A DNA stretch of 64,000 nt from Xenorhabdus hominickii (GCF_002632725.1 NZ_NJAI01000003.1:62001-126000); one strand, 5' to 3'; counted from the stretch's first letter, positions 26,635 to 36,085 are shown. Notes: generated by a model from the sequence alone, not told the origin. A program made the numbers and translations.

Positions 26635-26889
26635 ATGTCAGCAAAATTAACAGAAATCATGCCCGGCCTGAATGTGCCTCTGACGACGCCATTGTCACTG
26701 CGCCGCAAGGCGCAACATCAGGTGAGCAGCTACCAGCGGGGCGAGCGCAATTACGTCCGGCTGAAAGAAAAAGGCACCGGGTATCTGAAAATCAATGTGG
26801 GGTTGTTCTGGCGGTTGTTAAGCCGGGATGACGGACAATCGTGGGAGCTGATGCTCCATGAACGTTACAACAATGAAATTCGTAAATAG
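26635..26889 (+). CDS. Small ICE protein, possible ParE-like toxin fold
   Basis: 84 residues, 35 bp after the DUF2857 gene. The segment NYVRLKEKGTGYLKINVGLF, then WRLLSRDDGQSWELMLHERYN, resembles the compact beta-rich ParE-like proteins annotated in this ICE position. The pattern of basic start, aromatic core and HERYN end is the basis. No antitoxin gene is adjacent, so it may not be a toxin in practice. Confidence 0.6.
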   Translation: MSAKLTEIMPGLNVPLTTPLSLRRKAQHQVSSYQRGERNYVRLKEKGTGYLKINVGLFWRLLSRDDGQSWELMLHERYNNEIRK

Positions 26890-26997
26890 TCCGTATTGAA
26901 GTCGTGTCATTCTGCATCCTGTTCAACGTCACAGGGTGCAGCCCTGACATTATTTTTACCGACTCAATTTAAAAGCCAAGGCCGGAGATCAAGGATC

Positions 26998-28221
26998 ATG
27001 ATAAACCTGTCAGCAGACAGCATAATTGCTCACACAATTGCTAAGATGAAAATGCGTCTGGAACATCGCGCAGACGATGACATTTCACAACTTCGTAGTG
27101 GTCTGCTGTTTATGGGTAATATTCAGGATGCCTATCCCCGCCGCCTGTTACTGGATGATCGCTTGTCGCCGCTGGATAAAACGGGCTGGATGATGATCCG
27201 GCTGTATGCGTTGAATAATGAAGGTGCGGTGTTTCCCAGTTATGACGAATTGCAGGTGCTGTTGGCCTCGCCTTATAAAGGTAAGGCCTCGCGTGAAACC
27301 GTCAGCCGGGTGTTACTGATGCTGCGAATAACCGGCTGGCTGAGTTTATGCAAACGTATCCGGGATGAGCACGGGCGGGTACGGGGCAACATCTATGCGC
27401 AACACGATGAGCCGCTGACCTGCCGTGATGCCGAAATACTCGATCCCCACTGGCTGGATACCATCGCCGAAGCCTGTCGCAGCAAAAACCGCACTATCAG
27501 CCAGACGGCTTGGGACGTCATGACCGACATCAAAGAAGACCCGCTGATGCGACATGGCCATAGTCATATTCGCTTGCTGGAAGAGAGGTTAAGTGCCGTT
27601 CAGACGCCTCAGCAAAGGGTGATTCGCCAGTCTCTTCAACAAGAGGACAATCAAACCGAACTCAGGGAAATCAGGCCGGGTTCGGAAACCGGACTGAGTC
27701 AACAAGAGGCGCAGGTTGAACTGAATTCGGGAACCGAACTCAGCCTAAAATCAACGTCTTATAGGGTTTCAGCTAAACCGAACTGTTATGTACGTTCTTT
27801 CACACAAAGTGTGAATAAAAAAACATACGTAGAACCCCAAACTGCTGTTTGTCTGCCGGAAGGATTGTGCCGGCAACTGGAACCGGAAGATGTGACGATG
27901 CTGACCAGCCAGTTGCAGGCGCTGCCCGCTGAACAGGCGCAGACCGTGCTGAGTTGTCTGGACAAGGCGCTACGGGCAGGGAAAATCGGTAATCCGGTCG
28001 GCTGGCTGCTGACGATGATGAAACGGGCACGGGACGGGCAACTGTATGCACAGGCTGAAACCACCGTCGCTATTTCTGTCCCTGAAAAAATGCCGGTGAG
28101 ATGCGTACAAGAAACTGAACGCCCTACGTCACCCTCCTCACAAACCCATGTCCGCAGTATGGTGAAAGAGATTCGCCAGCGACTGACACAGGCAAAATAT
28201 CATTATAATGTAATTGATTGA
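26998..28221 (+). CDS. STY4528-family pathogenicity-island replication protein
   Basis: 407 residues from the ATG at 26998. Residues ~80-170 form a winged-helix replication-initiator-like region (LDKTGWMMIRLYALNNEGAV, YKGKASRETVSRVLLMLRIT, GWLSLCKRIRD). The C-terminal half is low-complexity and acidic, ending in a helical tail (MVKEIRQRLTQAKYHY). The order ParB, DUF2857, STY4528 is fixed in this ICE class, where these genes support autonomous replication. An upstream frame from 26896 lacks a ribosome site and is not used in this call. Confidence 0.8.
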   Translation: MINLSADSIIAHTIAKMKMRLEHRADDDISQLRSGLLFMGNIQDAYPRRLLLDDRLSPLDKTGWMMIRLYALNNEGAVFPSYDELQVLLASPYKGKASRETVSRVLLMLRITGWLSLCKRIRDEHGRVRGNIYAQHDEPLTCRDAEILDPHWLDTIAEACRSKNRTISQTAWDVMTDIKEDPLMRHGHSHIRLLEERLSAVQTPQQRVIRQSLQQEDNQTELREIRPGSETGLSQQEAQVELNSGTELSLKSTSYRVSAKPNCYVRSFTQSVNKKTYVEPQTAVCLPEGLCRQLEPEDVTMLTSQLQALPAEQAQTVLSCLDKALRAGKIGNPVGWLLTMMKRARDGQLYAQAETTVAISVPEKMPVRCVQETERPTSPSSQTHVRSMVKEIRQRLTQAKYHYNVID

Positions 28222-28233
28222 AAAATGAGCACC

Positions 28234-28248
28234 GCTGGCACTGCCAGC
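28234..28248. repeat. Palindrome GCTGGCA-C-TGCCAGC, left of the ars cargo
   Basis: Seven-base arms around a single C. The same 15-base core occurs at 31549-31563, within a longer palindrome, on the other side of the arsenic cargo. Both copies are followed by a T-T-A-A-A-A-rich stretch. It probably marks the original ICE sequence into which the cargo was placed, with duplication, or a paired operator. Confidence 0.6.
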
Positions 28249-28339
28249 AATGCTTAAAAGATCGCCTGTTTATGATCAGCTGATTTTCCGTGGAATACAT
28301 CATATTGAGCCATTGGATTTTTAACGTTCTCCTTAAAAA

Positions 28340-28392
28340 CATATTCACTTAAGCAAATGTATTATTGACGAGCCGTTACCCCTGAGTATGAT
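28340..28392 (+). promoter_or_regulatory. ars promoter with candidate ArsR operator
   Basis: -35 TTGACG at 28365-28370 and -10 TATGAT at 28387-28392 are spaced by 16 bp. Just upstream, 28340-28361 holds an imperfect dyad centred on CTTAAG (CATATTCA..CAAATGTA), the type of site an ArsR repressor would cover. Confidence 0.5.
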
Positions 28393-28417
28393 ATTCAATT
28401 CAGCAATAGGAGTGTTT

Positions 28418-28771
28418 ATGACTCAGCTTATCCCGCTTCATTTTTTCAAATATCTTTCAGATGAGACGCGCCTTCGCATCATGCTGTTGCTACGTGAGAC
28501 TGGCGAGCTGTGTGTTTGCGACATCTCAACGGCACTTCAGGAACAGCAGTCTAAAACTTCGCGCCATCTGGCCATGCTTCGCGAAGCTGGGTTGCTTTTA
28601 GATCGACGTGAAGGCAAGTGGATTTACTATCGTTTGTCTCCACATATACCGGTCTGGGCAGCCAATGTGCTTGAACAGGCTTTTCAATGTCAGCAGGTTG
28701 AGATAGCTCAGTTGAGTACGCGACTTCAGAAGATTAACTCGACAACAAGTGGTAAATCCGTCTGTCAGTAA
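28418..28771 (+). CDS. arsR: ArsR arsenite-responsive repressor
   Basis: 117 residues. A winged helix with LSDETRLRIMLLLRETGELC, the metal-site motif ELCVCD (residues ~30-35) and SKTSRHLAMLREAGLL as recognition helix. It represses the ars operon and is released when As(III) binds the cysteines. The ATG at 28418 follows AGGAG; the frame upstream to 28388 runs into the -10 box and cannot be translated. It is first in an arsRBCH operon inserted as cargo between ICE genes STY4528 and PFL_4669. Confidence 0.93.
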   Translation: MTQLIPLHFFKYLSDETRLRIMLLLRETGELCVCDISTALQEQQSKTSRHLAMLREAGLLLDRREGKWIYYRLSPHIPVWAANVLEQAFQCQQVEIAQLSTRLQKINSTTSGKSVCQ

Positions 28772-28831
28772 CAAGAAAAAATTTATTCAAACACATTCGA
28801 TTTTTCACATATGTATATTTAGGAGAAAACC

Positions 28832-30115
28832 ATGTGGCTTGCAGGAGCAATTTTTATTCTGACTCTGATTCTGGTGATATGGCAACCAAAGGGGCTTGGT
28901 ATTGGCTGGAGTGCCGTCATTGGTGCCACACTTGCCTTGATTACAGGTGTTGTCCATATCAGTGATATTCAAGTGGTGTGGCAAATTGTCTGGAACGCAA
29001 CGGCAGCCTTTATCGCTGTTATTATCATTAGTCTGTTGCTTGATGAATCGGGCTTTTTTGAATGGGCAGCTCTGCATGTTGCACGCTGGGGAGGTGGCAA
29101 AGGCCGTTGGCTGTTCACCTATATTATCTTGCTCGGAGCCAGTGTTTCCGCGCTGTTCGCAAACGATGGTGCGGCGTTGATTCTGACTCCGATAGTGATT
29201 GCTATGCTTCTGGCGCTCGGTTTCAGCAGGGGAGCCACGCTGGCGTTCGTCATGGCAGCAGGATTTATTGCCGATACGGCCAGTTTACCGTTAATCGTTT
29301 CCAATCTGGTGAATATCGTCTCTGCTGACTTCTTCAAACTGGGATTTCATAATTATGCCTCAGTAATGGTACCGGTTGATATCGCTGCTATTACCGCTAC
29401 GCTTGCCATGTTACATTGGTTTTTCCGCAAAGATATTCCGAAGAGCTATGACGTTGCGAAATTGAAATTACCGCATGAGGCTATTCGTGATGTGCACACA
29501 TTTAAAACCGGTTGGATTGTGCTTGTCTTGTTGTTGACAGGTTTCTTTGCTCTTGAGCCTTTAGGCGTCCCTGTAAGTTTGGTTGCTGCTGTCGCCGCTC
29601 TTGTCCTCTGGCTGGTTGCTCGCCGAAGTCATGTGATTAATACGGGTAACGTACTGAAAAAGGCACCCTGGCAAATCGTTATTTTCTCACTTGGGATGTA
29701 TCTGGTGGTGTACGGCCTGCGTAATGTTGGTCTCACCGATGCCCTGTCTGGCATACTGAATATCCTAACTGATTATGGTCTCTGGGCAGCTACGTTGGGC
29801 ACGGGTTTCCTGACAGCAATTCTGTCATCGGTGATGAACAACATGCCTACCGTTCTGGTTGGTGCACTTTCTGTTGAATCCAGTACGGCAACGGGCGTTA
29901 TCAAAGAAGCCATGATTTACGCCAATATTATTGGCAGTGATCTGGGACCTAAAATCACTCCTATTGGCAGCCTGGCGACGTTACTTTGGCTGCATGTTCT
30001 CGCGCAGAAAAATATCATCATCTCATGGGGCTATTATTTCCGTGTCGGGATAGTAATGACCATTCCGGTTCTTTTCGTGACGTTGTCTGCACTGGCACTG
30101 CGCCTATCGTTTTAA
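28832..30115 (+). CDS. arsB: ArsB arsenite/antimonite efflux permease
   Basis: 427 residues, the full family length, with about 12 hydrophobic segments. Typical ArsB motifs are visible: [20 protein letters not shown] (residues ~107-126), [20 protein letters not shown] and [14 protein letters not shown]. It exports As(OH)3 across the inner membrane, proton-coupled without ArsA, which is absent here. It lies 60 bp after arsR with an AGGAG ribosome site. Confidence 0.95.
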   Translation: MWLAGAIFILTLILVIWQPKGLGIGWSAVIGATLALITGVVHISDIQVVWQIVWNATAAFIAVIIISLLLDESGFFEWAALHVARWGGGKGRWLFTYIILLGASVSALFANDGAALILTPIVIAMLLALGFSRGATLAFVMAAGFIADTASLPLIVSNLVNIVSADFFKLGFHNYASVMVPVDIAAITATLAMLHWFFRKDIPKSYDVAKLKLPHEAIRDVHTFKTGWIVLVLLLTGFFALEPLGVPVSLVAAVAALVLWLVARRSHVINTGNVLKKAPWQIVIFSLGMYLVVYGLRNVGLTDALSGILNILTDYGLWAATLGTGFLTAILSSVMNNMPTVLVGALSVESSTATGVIKEAMIYANIIGSDLGPKITPIGSLATLLWLHVLAQKNIIISWGYYFRVGIVMTIPVLFVTLSALALRLSF

Positions 30116-30167
30116 TAAACCTTTAATTATGGACTGGATCACCGGATAAACAGAAAGAGAATGAATA

Positions 30168-30602
30168 ATGACAGATATCACTATTTATCATAATCCGACC
30201 TGTGACACTTCGCGCAATACACTGGGACTGATCCGTAACAGTGGCGTTGAACCTGAAGTCATTTTGTACCTAGAAACCCCGCCTTCCCGTGAGATTCTGA
30301 TCAGACTGATGGCAGATATGAGCATGACTCCTCGTGCACTGTTACGCAAAAATGTCGAACCGTATGAAGAACAGAGTCTGATCGAAGATAAATTCAGCGA
30401 TGATCAGTTGATTGATACTATGCTAACGAATCCTATCCTGATTAACCGGTCGATCGTTATCACACCAACACATACCCGACTGTACCGTCCGTTTGAAGTT
30501 GTATTGGATATTTTACCGAAACCACAGAAAGGCACATTCATTAAAGAAGACGGTGAAAAAATTATTGATGAGCAGGGTTGTCGAATAGCAGAATGCCCGT
30601 GA
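30168..30602 (+). CDS. arsC: ArsC glutaredoxin-dependent arsenate reductase
   Basis: 144 residues. The start ITIYHNPTCDTSRNTLGLIR has the catalytic Cys in HNPTCDTSRN, and the helper Arg region LIDTMLTNPILINRSIV matches R773-type ArsC. It reduces arsenate to arsenite with glutathione and glutaredoxin, giving the substrate of ArsB. It is part of the arsRBCH operon. Confidence 0.95.
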   Translation: MTDITIYHNPTCDTSRNTLGLIRNSGVEPEVILYLETPPSREILIRLMADMSMTPRALLRKNVEPYEEQSLIEDKFSDDQLIDTMLTNPILINRSIVITPTHTRLYRPFEVVLDILPKPQKGTFIKEDGEKIIDEQGCRIAECP

Positions 30603-30608
30603 GGAACA

Positions 30609-31331
30609 ATGAAAATATTTAAAAATGAGCTAGACAATATTAAACCAGAAATATTTGATACGGAAATTTCAGAGCAATGGTTTAATGCGAATCAACTTAA
30701 TCATCCACCAAAAATTCTGATGCTCTATGGCTCAGTACGAGAGCGTTCATATAGCCGACTGGCAACAGAAGAAGCGGCTCGTTTGCTGGAGGCGATGGGG
30801 GCAGAGATACATATATTCGATCCCTCAGGATTGCCGTTGCCTGACGATGCACCAGACACCCATCCTAAAGTGCAGGAACTTAGAGAATGGGTACGCTGGG
30901 CAGAGGGGATGGTATGGTGTTCTCCCGAACGCCACGGTGCTATGACGGGGATTATGAAAGCGCAGATAGACTGGATACCCCTCTCTGAAGGGGCGATACG
31001 GCCTTCACAGGGGAAAACACTCGCAATTATGCAGGTCAGTGGCGGCTTACAATCCTTCAATGCACTCAACCAAATGCGTATTCTGGGGCGTTGGATGCGT
31101 ATGTTTACCATTCCGAATCAATCATCCATCGCCAAAGCATGGCAGCAATTTGATGATACAGGACGAATGAAACCTTCTTCCTATTACGACCGTATTGTGG
31201 ATGTTATGGAGGAAATGATGAAGTTCACTTTGCTTATCCGGGGTAACAGTGATTATCTTGCTGATCGTTACAGTGAACGCAAAGAAAGTGCAGCACAGCT
31301 TTCAGCCAGAGTGAATCAGCAGGAGATTTAG
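30609..31331 (+). CDS. arsH: ArsH NADPH-dependent FMN oxidoreductase
   Basis: 240 residues. [20 protein letters not shown] is the flavodoxin-like FMN-binding start, [20 protein letters not shown] a conserved active-site block and [20 protein letters not shown] a further family signature. ArsH oxidises trivalent organoarsenicals and gives oxidative-stress protection. It lies 6 bp after arsC. Just downstream is a resolvase remnant, which suggests the operon came in on a transposon. Confidence 0.95.
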   Translation: MKIFKNELDNIKPEIFDTEISEQWFNANQLNHPPKILMLYGSVRERSYSRLATEEAARLLEAMGAEIHIFDPSGLPLPDDAPDTHPKVQELREWVRWAEGMVWCSPERHGAMTGIMKAQIDWIPLSEGAIRPSQGKTLAIMQVSGGLQSFNALNQMRILGRWMRMFTIPNQSSIAKAWQQFDDTGRMKPSSYYDRIVDVMEEMMKFTLLIRGNSDYLADRYSERKESAAQLSARVNQQEI

Positions 31332-31335
31332 GGCA

Positions 31336-31446
31336 GCCGTTATTGGTACGCTCAAGAATGCGTTCACGCTCAGCCTCAGCGACAACTACGATGCTCTGAA
31401 TCGCCATTTTTCCTTCGGTGTTTAGGCTATTTTCCGGAGACTGAAT
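31336..31446 (-). pseudogene. Remnant of a serine resolvase (Tn3 type)
   Basis: About 37 minus-strand codons read SLNTEGKM then AEAERERILERTNNG, matching the catalytic-domain end and E-helix start of transposon resolvases (..AVAEFERERI.ERT..G). The catalytic Ser region and the C-terminal DNA-binding domain are missing. It lies directly after arsH, on the opposite strand, at the right edge of the ars cargo. Confidence 0.7.
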
Positions 31447-31544
31447 AGCTATCTCCTTTTGATGGCAAACAGCAACAATCCGGTACATTCAGAGATTCAA
31501 TCTTTGTTCTGGGACTTTTGCCTTTCTGTTGTATAAATATCATA

Positions 31545-31567
31545 CACTGCTGGCACTGCCAGCAGTG
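31545..31567. repeat. 23-bp palindrome right of the ars cargo
   Basis: CACTGCTGGCA and TGCCAGCAGTG are perfect 11-bp arms around one C. Its central 15 bases equal the palindrome at 28234-28248. It lies about 140 bp upstream of the PFL_4669 gene. The rest of 31447-31709 is non-coding and shows no other feature. Confidence 0.65.
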
Positions 31568-31709
31568 ATTTAAAAATGATCAATTTTTAACGTCAGGTTA
31601 ATTCTGCCGACTTTTCTTCTTGTCCCATAACTGGTTATCCATTGAGTCACAACCTCCTTTGCCCTGATAGTTTGACTGACTTATCAAGGCTAAACAGGAG
31701 TTTTTGTGT

Positions 31710-32423
31710 ATGTCTGATGCAGAAGAAAAAACCGCATCCCGGCCGCCGCAGCGTGCTGGTGTCTTAACCTCTTCATTAACGATTGAACTGCATACCCACT
31801 ATGCCATCCGGCTGTGGGCAGGGCGTCGACGGGAAGAGATCAGTAAGACACATCCGGTGACGGAGATCCTGGGGATGCCGCAGGTGATCAAACGGGCTGG
31901 TCATATCAGTGTGGATGCCGCTGCCGATAATCCGTATGCCGATACCTGGCTGGTGAAGCTGGAGCAGAAACTGGAAGCCGCGTCCGCCAGTCTCCAACAG
32001 AGCCTTGTGATTTTGCAGGATATCCTGAATGCGGTGCCAAAGCAGATTACCCTATCCGCCGTTTCCTCTGTCGAACCTCTGAATATCGGCGTCTACAGTC
32101 ACTCGCCATTAGGCTATCGCTGTGTCTGGCTGCTGGTTGGTTACGACCAGATCGCGATGAAAACGTTTCAGGCTTTTCATTATGGGCTGATTTCACGCGC
32201 GGAGCGGGATGCCTTTCTGCACAACGGCAGCCGAGCCATCCGCCAGATTTACGGCCTGGTGCGCTCTTACCGTTCACTGGCGGTCACCCGGCAGGATATT
32301 GCAGAGAAAACCCCGGCCGGGCTGGATGCCATTAAAGTGCTGGGCGAACCGCATCCCGATATTCTGTCAGGCAAGCAGCGTTCCGCGTTCGCCTCCCCGT
32401 TACGTTCCACCGCACACGATTAA
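31710..32423 (+). CDS. TIGR03761 / PFL_4669 family ICE protein
   Basis: 237 residues from the ATG at 31710 (AGGAG upstream). Sequence blocks LHTHYAIRLWAGRRREEISK, DNPYADTWLVKLEQKLEAAS, SPLGYRCVWLLVGYDQIAMK and RAIRQIYGLVRSYRSLAVTR are those of the PFL_4669 proteins that precede topoisomerase in this ICE class. The function is unknown. No signal peptide or membrane helix is present. It lies 14 bp before the topoisomerase pseudogene. Confidence 0.85.
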   Translation: MSDAEEKTASRPPQRAGVLTSSLTIELHTHYAIRLWAGRRREEISKTHPVTEILGMPQVIKRAGHISVDAAADNPYADTWLVKLEQKLEAASASLQQSLVILQDILNAVPKQITLSAVSSVEPLNIGVYSHSPLGYRCVWLLVGYDQIAMKTFQAFHYGLISRAERDAFLHNGSRAIRQIYGLVRSYRSLAVTRQDIAEKTPAGLDAIKVLGEPHPDILSGKQRSAFASPLRSTAHD

Positions 32424-32437
32424 CGGAGGGGAAAAAG

Positions 32438-34425
32438 ATGCAGCTTTATTTATGTGAAAAGCCCTCTCAGGCGAAAGATATTGCCCGCGTTCTGGGAGTT
32501 AAACAGCGCGGACAGGGATTTCTCTTCAGTGCCCGTATCATTGTCACCTGGGCCATCGGGCATTTGCTGGAGGTGGCGGCACCTGAACAGTATGGTGAAC
32601 AATTCGGCCCGCCGTGGCGGATGGAGGTATTGCCGGTGCTGCCCGTGCAATGGCAATGGTCGGTGAAGGAAGCCACGGCGGGGCAGTTTGCTGTCATCGA
32701 ACACCTGTTAAAACAGGCTGATGAGGTGATTATTGCCACCGATGCCGATCGGGAAGGGGAAATGATTGCCCGTGAGTTATTGGAATATTGCCATTTCACG
32801 GGTGCAGTCCGGCGGTTGTGGCTGTCGGCACTGGATGAAACCAGCATCCGGCAGGCACTGTCGGCCATTTTGCCGGGGGAACAGACGGAAGCACTTTATC
32901 AGGCCGGGCTGGGGCGGGCGAGAGCCGACTGGTTAACGGGCATCAACCTGACCCGTTTGTATACCCTGAAAGCGCAGGCCCTGGGGTTCGGGGAGGTCTT
33001 ATCCATCGGACGGGTTCAGACCCCGACACTGGCACTGGTGGTGAGCCGGGATAAGGACATTGCGAATTTTGTGCCGAAATCCTACTGGCAGGTGGTGGCG
33101 ACACTGGAAAAAGACACTATCCGCTTTCAGGCGAAATGGCTGCCTGCCGCCGAGGATGGCGATGAAGAAAACCGCTGTATCCGGGAGACCGTGGCACAGG
33201 CCGTGCAACAGAGTTGTCAGCAGGCCACACAGGCTACAGTGATGACCGTCAGCAAAAAACGGGAGAAAACTCCGCCACCTCTCTGCTTTGATTTGGGCAC
33301 GTTGCAGCAGACGGCATCCCGTCTCTGGGGGATGGGCGCCAGTCAGGTGCTGACGATTGCTCAGTCCCTGTATGAAACCCATAAAGCCACGACCTATCCA
33401 CGTACGGATTGCGGGTATCTGCCTGTGTCCATGCAGGTAGATATTCCGGTGGTATTGACCGCACTGGCACGAACCGATCCGGCGATAGCTGATATTATCA
33501 ACCAACTGGACAAACAACAGGTTTCCCGGGTCTGGAATGACAAAAAATCACGGCCCACCATGCCATTATCCCCACCCGTCACGCTTTTGATCTCACCCGG
33601 TTAACGACCGACGAGTTACAGGTTTATCAGCTTATTCGTCAGCATTATCTGGCTCAGTTTCTGCCCCCGCAGGAAACGGATGTGACTGAAGTGACACTGG
33701 ATATCGGCGGGCAACGCTTCCGGGCGAAAGGGCGGGTCAATGTGACCACGGGCTGGAAAGCACTGTTTACTGAAAATCAGGAAAAGTCAGACGTTGATCC
33801 CCGGCTCCCGTGCTTTCATCAGGGCGAGCTCTGCCAGATTATTGAAGCCAGCATTTAGCCGCTGCACACCAAACCGCCGGCCCCATTTACTGAAGGTACT
33901 CTGATTGCCGCGATGAAAAATGCGGCCAGTCTGGTCAGTGATCCGCAATTAAAGCAGGTCTTGCGTGAGAATGCCGGACTAGGCACGGAGGCGACCCGTG
34001 CCGGCATTCTGGACACCTTGTTTAAACGCCGGCTGATTGAGCGGAAAAAGAAAGCGATTCAGTCAACACCACTGGCACGCGAACTGATTGCCGGGTTGCC
34101 GGAGGTCCTGACCAGTCCGGGCATGACGGCGTTATGGGAGCAGTCGCTGGAGGATATTGCGCAGGGTAAAACGTCGTTGGCTGTTTTTATGCAGAAACAG
34201 GCGCAGTGGCTGTTGCATTTAGTCGAACGCGGCAAGGCCCAGTCGCTACATCTGACGTTACCGAAAACCCCGGACTGCCCGAACTGTGGCAGCCGGATGC
34301 GGCAGCGGCAGGGAAAAACCTCGCCGTTCTGGGGCTGCGTGAACTACCTGGGCTGTAAAGGAATGCTGAATGACAAAGCGGTTACCCAATCGCGCAAGGT
34401 CAGGCGGGCAAATCAAAAAGTCTGA
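32438..34425 (+). pseudogene. topB: ICE DNA topoisomerase III, disrupted by a frameshift and a stop
   Basis: The frame opens as a type IA topoisomerase: Toprim start LYLCEKPSQAKDIARVLG, TDADREGEMIAREL, LSIGRVQTPTLALV and active-site block THKATTYPRTDCGYLP (Tyr of YPRTD). At the A-run 33542-33547 one A is missing: adding it restores ITAHHAIIPTRHAFDLTR, which the present frame destroys, giving a stop at 33604. In the restored frame a TAG at 33856-33858 (probably from CAG) interrupts again. The remainder continues to 34425 with the ATRAGILDTLFKRRLIERKK block and one zinc ribbon (CPNCGSRM, WGCVNYLGC). The protein should be ~662 residues. The homopolymer indel could be a sequencing error; the stop is less easily explained that way. 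Confidence 0.88.
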
Positions 34426-34504
34426 CGATTTGGTTGTTGATTGACGTGTGGACGGGATGCTTTAAGAATCACCCTGTTTCTTAAATGATCGGTGAGCCTG
34501 CAAC

Positions 34505-34737
34505 GATCGCCTTTGGGTGGCTGTAAAATTCCCGTAGCCTGAAAGGGAGTGCCTCAACGCGGTACATCTGCCCCCCTTTGGAAGCAGATATTGTCGGTTC
34601 AACGGCAATGAAGGTTCATATTCTTTATCAGCACGTCAGCAACGTCTATGCCTGACGCCCGGCGGGGAAAACCATTCCCGTCAGGGAGTCGGGTTTTCTC
34701 CGTCACATTGTATTTTTACTTCCATGGAGAACATCGT
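34505..34737 (+). ncRNA. Structured leader upstream of the DUF3577 gene
   Basis: Hairpins GCC/GGC (34509 on), TCCC/GGGA, ATCTGC/GCAGAT and TTGTCG/CGGCAA are followed by a GC-rich segment in which CGTCAG/CTGACG and GGGGAAAACC/GGGTTTTCTCC can pair just before the start codon. The first ~105 nt are conserved at 9780-9894 on the minus strand. A 'DUF3577 RNA motif' upstream of such genes has been published, as I recall; this is probably it. It is likely a cis-regulator of DUF3577 and ssb. Confidence 0.65.
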
Positions 34738-35202
34738 ATGTCTGAGAACACCACAACCTTAACCAAAAACGACTATTTCAACCTGAATATTAAAGGACTG
34801 GGTTATCTGAATAATATCCGCCATGTCAGCACCGCCAGCGGCACGTTCCTGAGCTGTGTGATCAATGCATTAAATGGCCCGGGTGATAACCCGGTCTATG
34901 TCCGTTTTGATATCACCGTGGTTGGTAAGGAAGCGACCAGTCTGATCGGTCGTTGCCAGAAATCGGTGGATGAGGATAAGAAAGTGTTGCTGGGCTTCAC
35001 ATTAAGTAACCCGTCCACTGATATTTTCACCCTGAAACGCGGTGATCATGCCGGCGAACAGCGTGTCAGCCTGAAAGCCCGCCTGATTAAAGTGGACTGG
35101 ATCAAAATCGGTCAGGACAAAGTCTATCAGGCTGAACAGTCTGATTCGGCTCCTCCCCAGAACGGCGTTGCGCAAACTGAATATGCAGAAAATTCATTCT
35201 GA
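34738..35202 (+). CDS. DUF3577 / STY4534-family ICE replication protein
   Basis: 154 residues from the ATG at 34738 (GGAG upstream). Motifs YFNLNIKGLGYLNNIR, FLSCVINALNGPGDNPVYVR and FDITVVGKEA, then a beta-rich core and an acidic tail ending YAENSF. The fold looks like an OB domain, and it precedes ssb in this ICE class, so a role with single-stranded DNA is a reasonable guess. It is preceded by a structured leader. Confidence 0.85.
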   Translation: MSENTTTLTKNDYFNLNIKGLGYLNNIRHVSTASGTFLSCVINALNGPGDNPVYVRFDITVVGKEATSLIGRCQKSVDEDKKVLLGFTLSNPSTDIFTLKRGDHAGEQRVSLKARLIKVDWIKIGQDKVYQAEQSDSAPPQNGVAQTEYAENSF

Positions 35203-35225
35203 TATTCCTTTTACCCCACTGACTT

Positions 35226-35243
35226 GCCCTGATATTTCAGGGC
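35226..35243 (+). terminator. Hairpin terminator/attenuator after DUF3577
   Basis: GCCCTGA-TATT-TCAGGGC, a perfect 7-bp stem followed by AGTTCTTTTATT. The weak U-tract suggests partial read-through to the next small gene and ssb. Confidence 0.6.
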
Positions 35244-35278
35244 AGTTCTTTTATTCTCAAAGACAACAGGAAGCAGAG

Positions 35279-35488
35279 ATGAATATTGCCCCGATTGGTG
35301 TTCTGGCACTGCAATACTGCCATAAACAGTTACCGTTAGCTGTGTTACAAAGCCGTGCGGGATTTTATATCGGCACCATGGAGGCGGGCGTTCCGTGCTC
35401 CCGTGAATCAACCGAATATTTTGCCAGCCGTGAGCAGGCAGAGCTGGCGCTGCAACAAGGGCGCTGGACACAACGCCAGTCAGCATAA
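35279..35488 (+). CDS. Small ICE protein of unknown function
   Basis: 69 residues from the ATG at 35279 with an AGGAAGCAG ribosome site. It reads [20 protein letters not shown] and ends [15 protein letters not shown]. No domain is recognised. It lies between DUF3577 and ssb, 16 bp before the latter, so it is probably co-transcribed. An earlier in-frame ATG at 35168 overlaps the DUF3577 gene and spans the hairpin, so it is not preferred. Confidence 0.6.
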   Translation: MNIAPIGVLALQYCHKQLPLAVLQSRAGFYIGTMEAGVPCSRESTEYFASREQAELALQQGRWTQRQSA

Positions 35489-35504
35489 CCGAGAGGAAAT
35501 CAGC

Positions 35505-36017
35505 ATGTCTTCGCGCGGCATTAACAAAGTGATTTTAGTGGGTCATCTGGGACAAGAACCGGAAATCCGTTACCTGCCAACGGGCGGCACGGTGACAACG
35601 CTGTCACTGGCGACTTCAGACAGTTGGCGGGATAAACAAACCGGCGACATCCGGGAGAAAACCGAATGGCACCGGGTAGTGATCTTCGGAAAATTAGCCG
35701 AAATTGCGGCGGAGTATCTGCAAAAAGGGGCTCAGGTCTACATTGAAGGCCAGTTGCAGACTCGCAAGTGGAAGGACCAACAAGGGCAGGATCGCTATTC
35801 AACCGAAGTGGTAGTCAATGTGAACGGCACCATGCAGATGCTGGGCAGCCGTGGTGAGGCAAAGCCAGTGGCTAAGCAGCAGAGTGCACCGAAACCCGTT
35901 CAGAAGCCCCAGCCCTCTCAGCCAACTAAAAAGGACAGTGCGCCAACACAAATGGCACAGCTTTCAACGTTGCCGGAAAAAACGGAGGAAATGGAGTGGG
36001 ATGAGATCCCGTTCTGA
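35505..36017 (+). CDS. ssb: Single-stranded DNA-binding protein
   Basis: 170 residues. OB-fold start [20 protein letters not shown], then [20 protein letters not shown] and [16 protein letters not shown]; a Pro/Gln/Lys-rich linker; and an acidic tip [10 protein letters not shown], which keeps the conserved DxxPF ending that recruits replication proteins. This is the plasmid/ICE-type SSB, protecting the transferred strand. It is followed by a terminator at 36033-36050. Confidence 0.95.
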   Translation: MSSRGINKVILVGHLGQEPEIRYLPTGGTVTTLSLATSDSWRDKQTGDIREKTEWHRVVIFGKLAEIAAEYLQKGAQVYIEGQLQTRKWKDQQGQDRYSTEVVVNVNGTMQMLGSRGEAKPVAKQQSAPKPVQKPQPSQPTKKDSAPTQMAQLSTLPEKTEEMEWDEIPF

Positions 36018-36032
36018 GTGGTTTAACCTATT

Positions 36033-36050
36033 GCCCTGTTATCACAGGGC
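36033..36050 (+). terminator. Intrinsic terminator after ssb
   Basis: GCCCTGT-TATC-ACAGGGC stem of 7 bp followed by a T-rich run (CTATTCTTATTTTT). It separates ssb from the convergent DUF4276 gene. Confidence 0.75.
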
Positions 36051-36085
36051 CTATTCTTATTTTTGAGTAACACTATGTGGTTTAT

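Noticed and set aside
31234..31488. Intact resolvase gene opposite arsH
   Set aside because: Only about 37 codons resemble a resolvase; the catalytic Ser and the DNA-binding domain are missing and the rest of the frame is shadow of arsH.
33604..33912. Gap between two topoisomerase frames taken as an intergenic region with two separate genes
   Set aside because: The gap translates as continuous topoisomerase sequence in the frame of the downstream part, so it is one broken gene.
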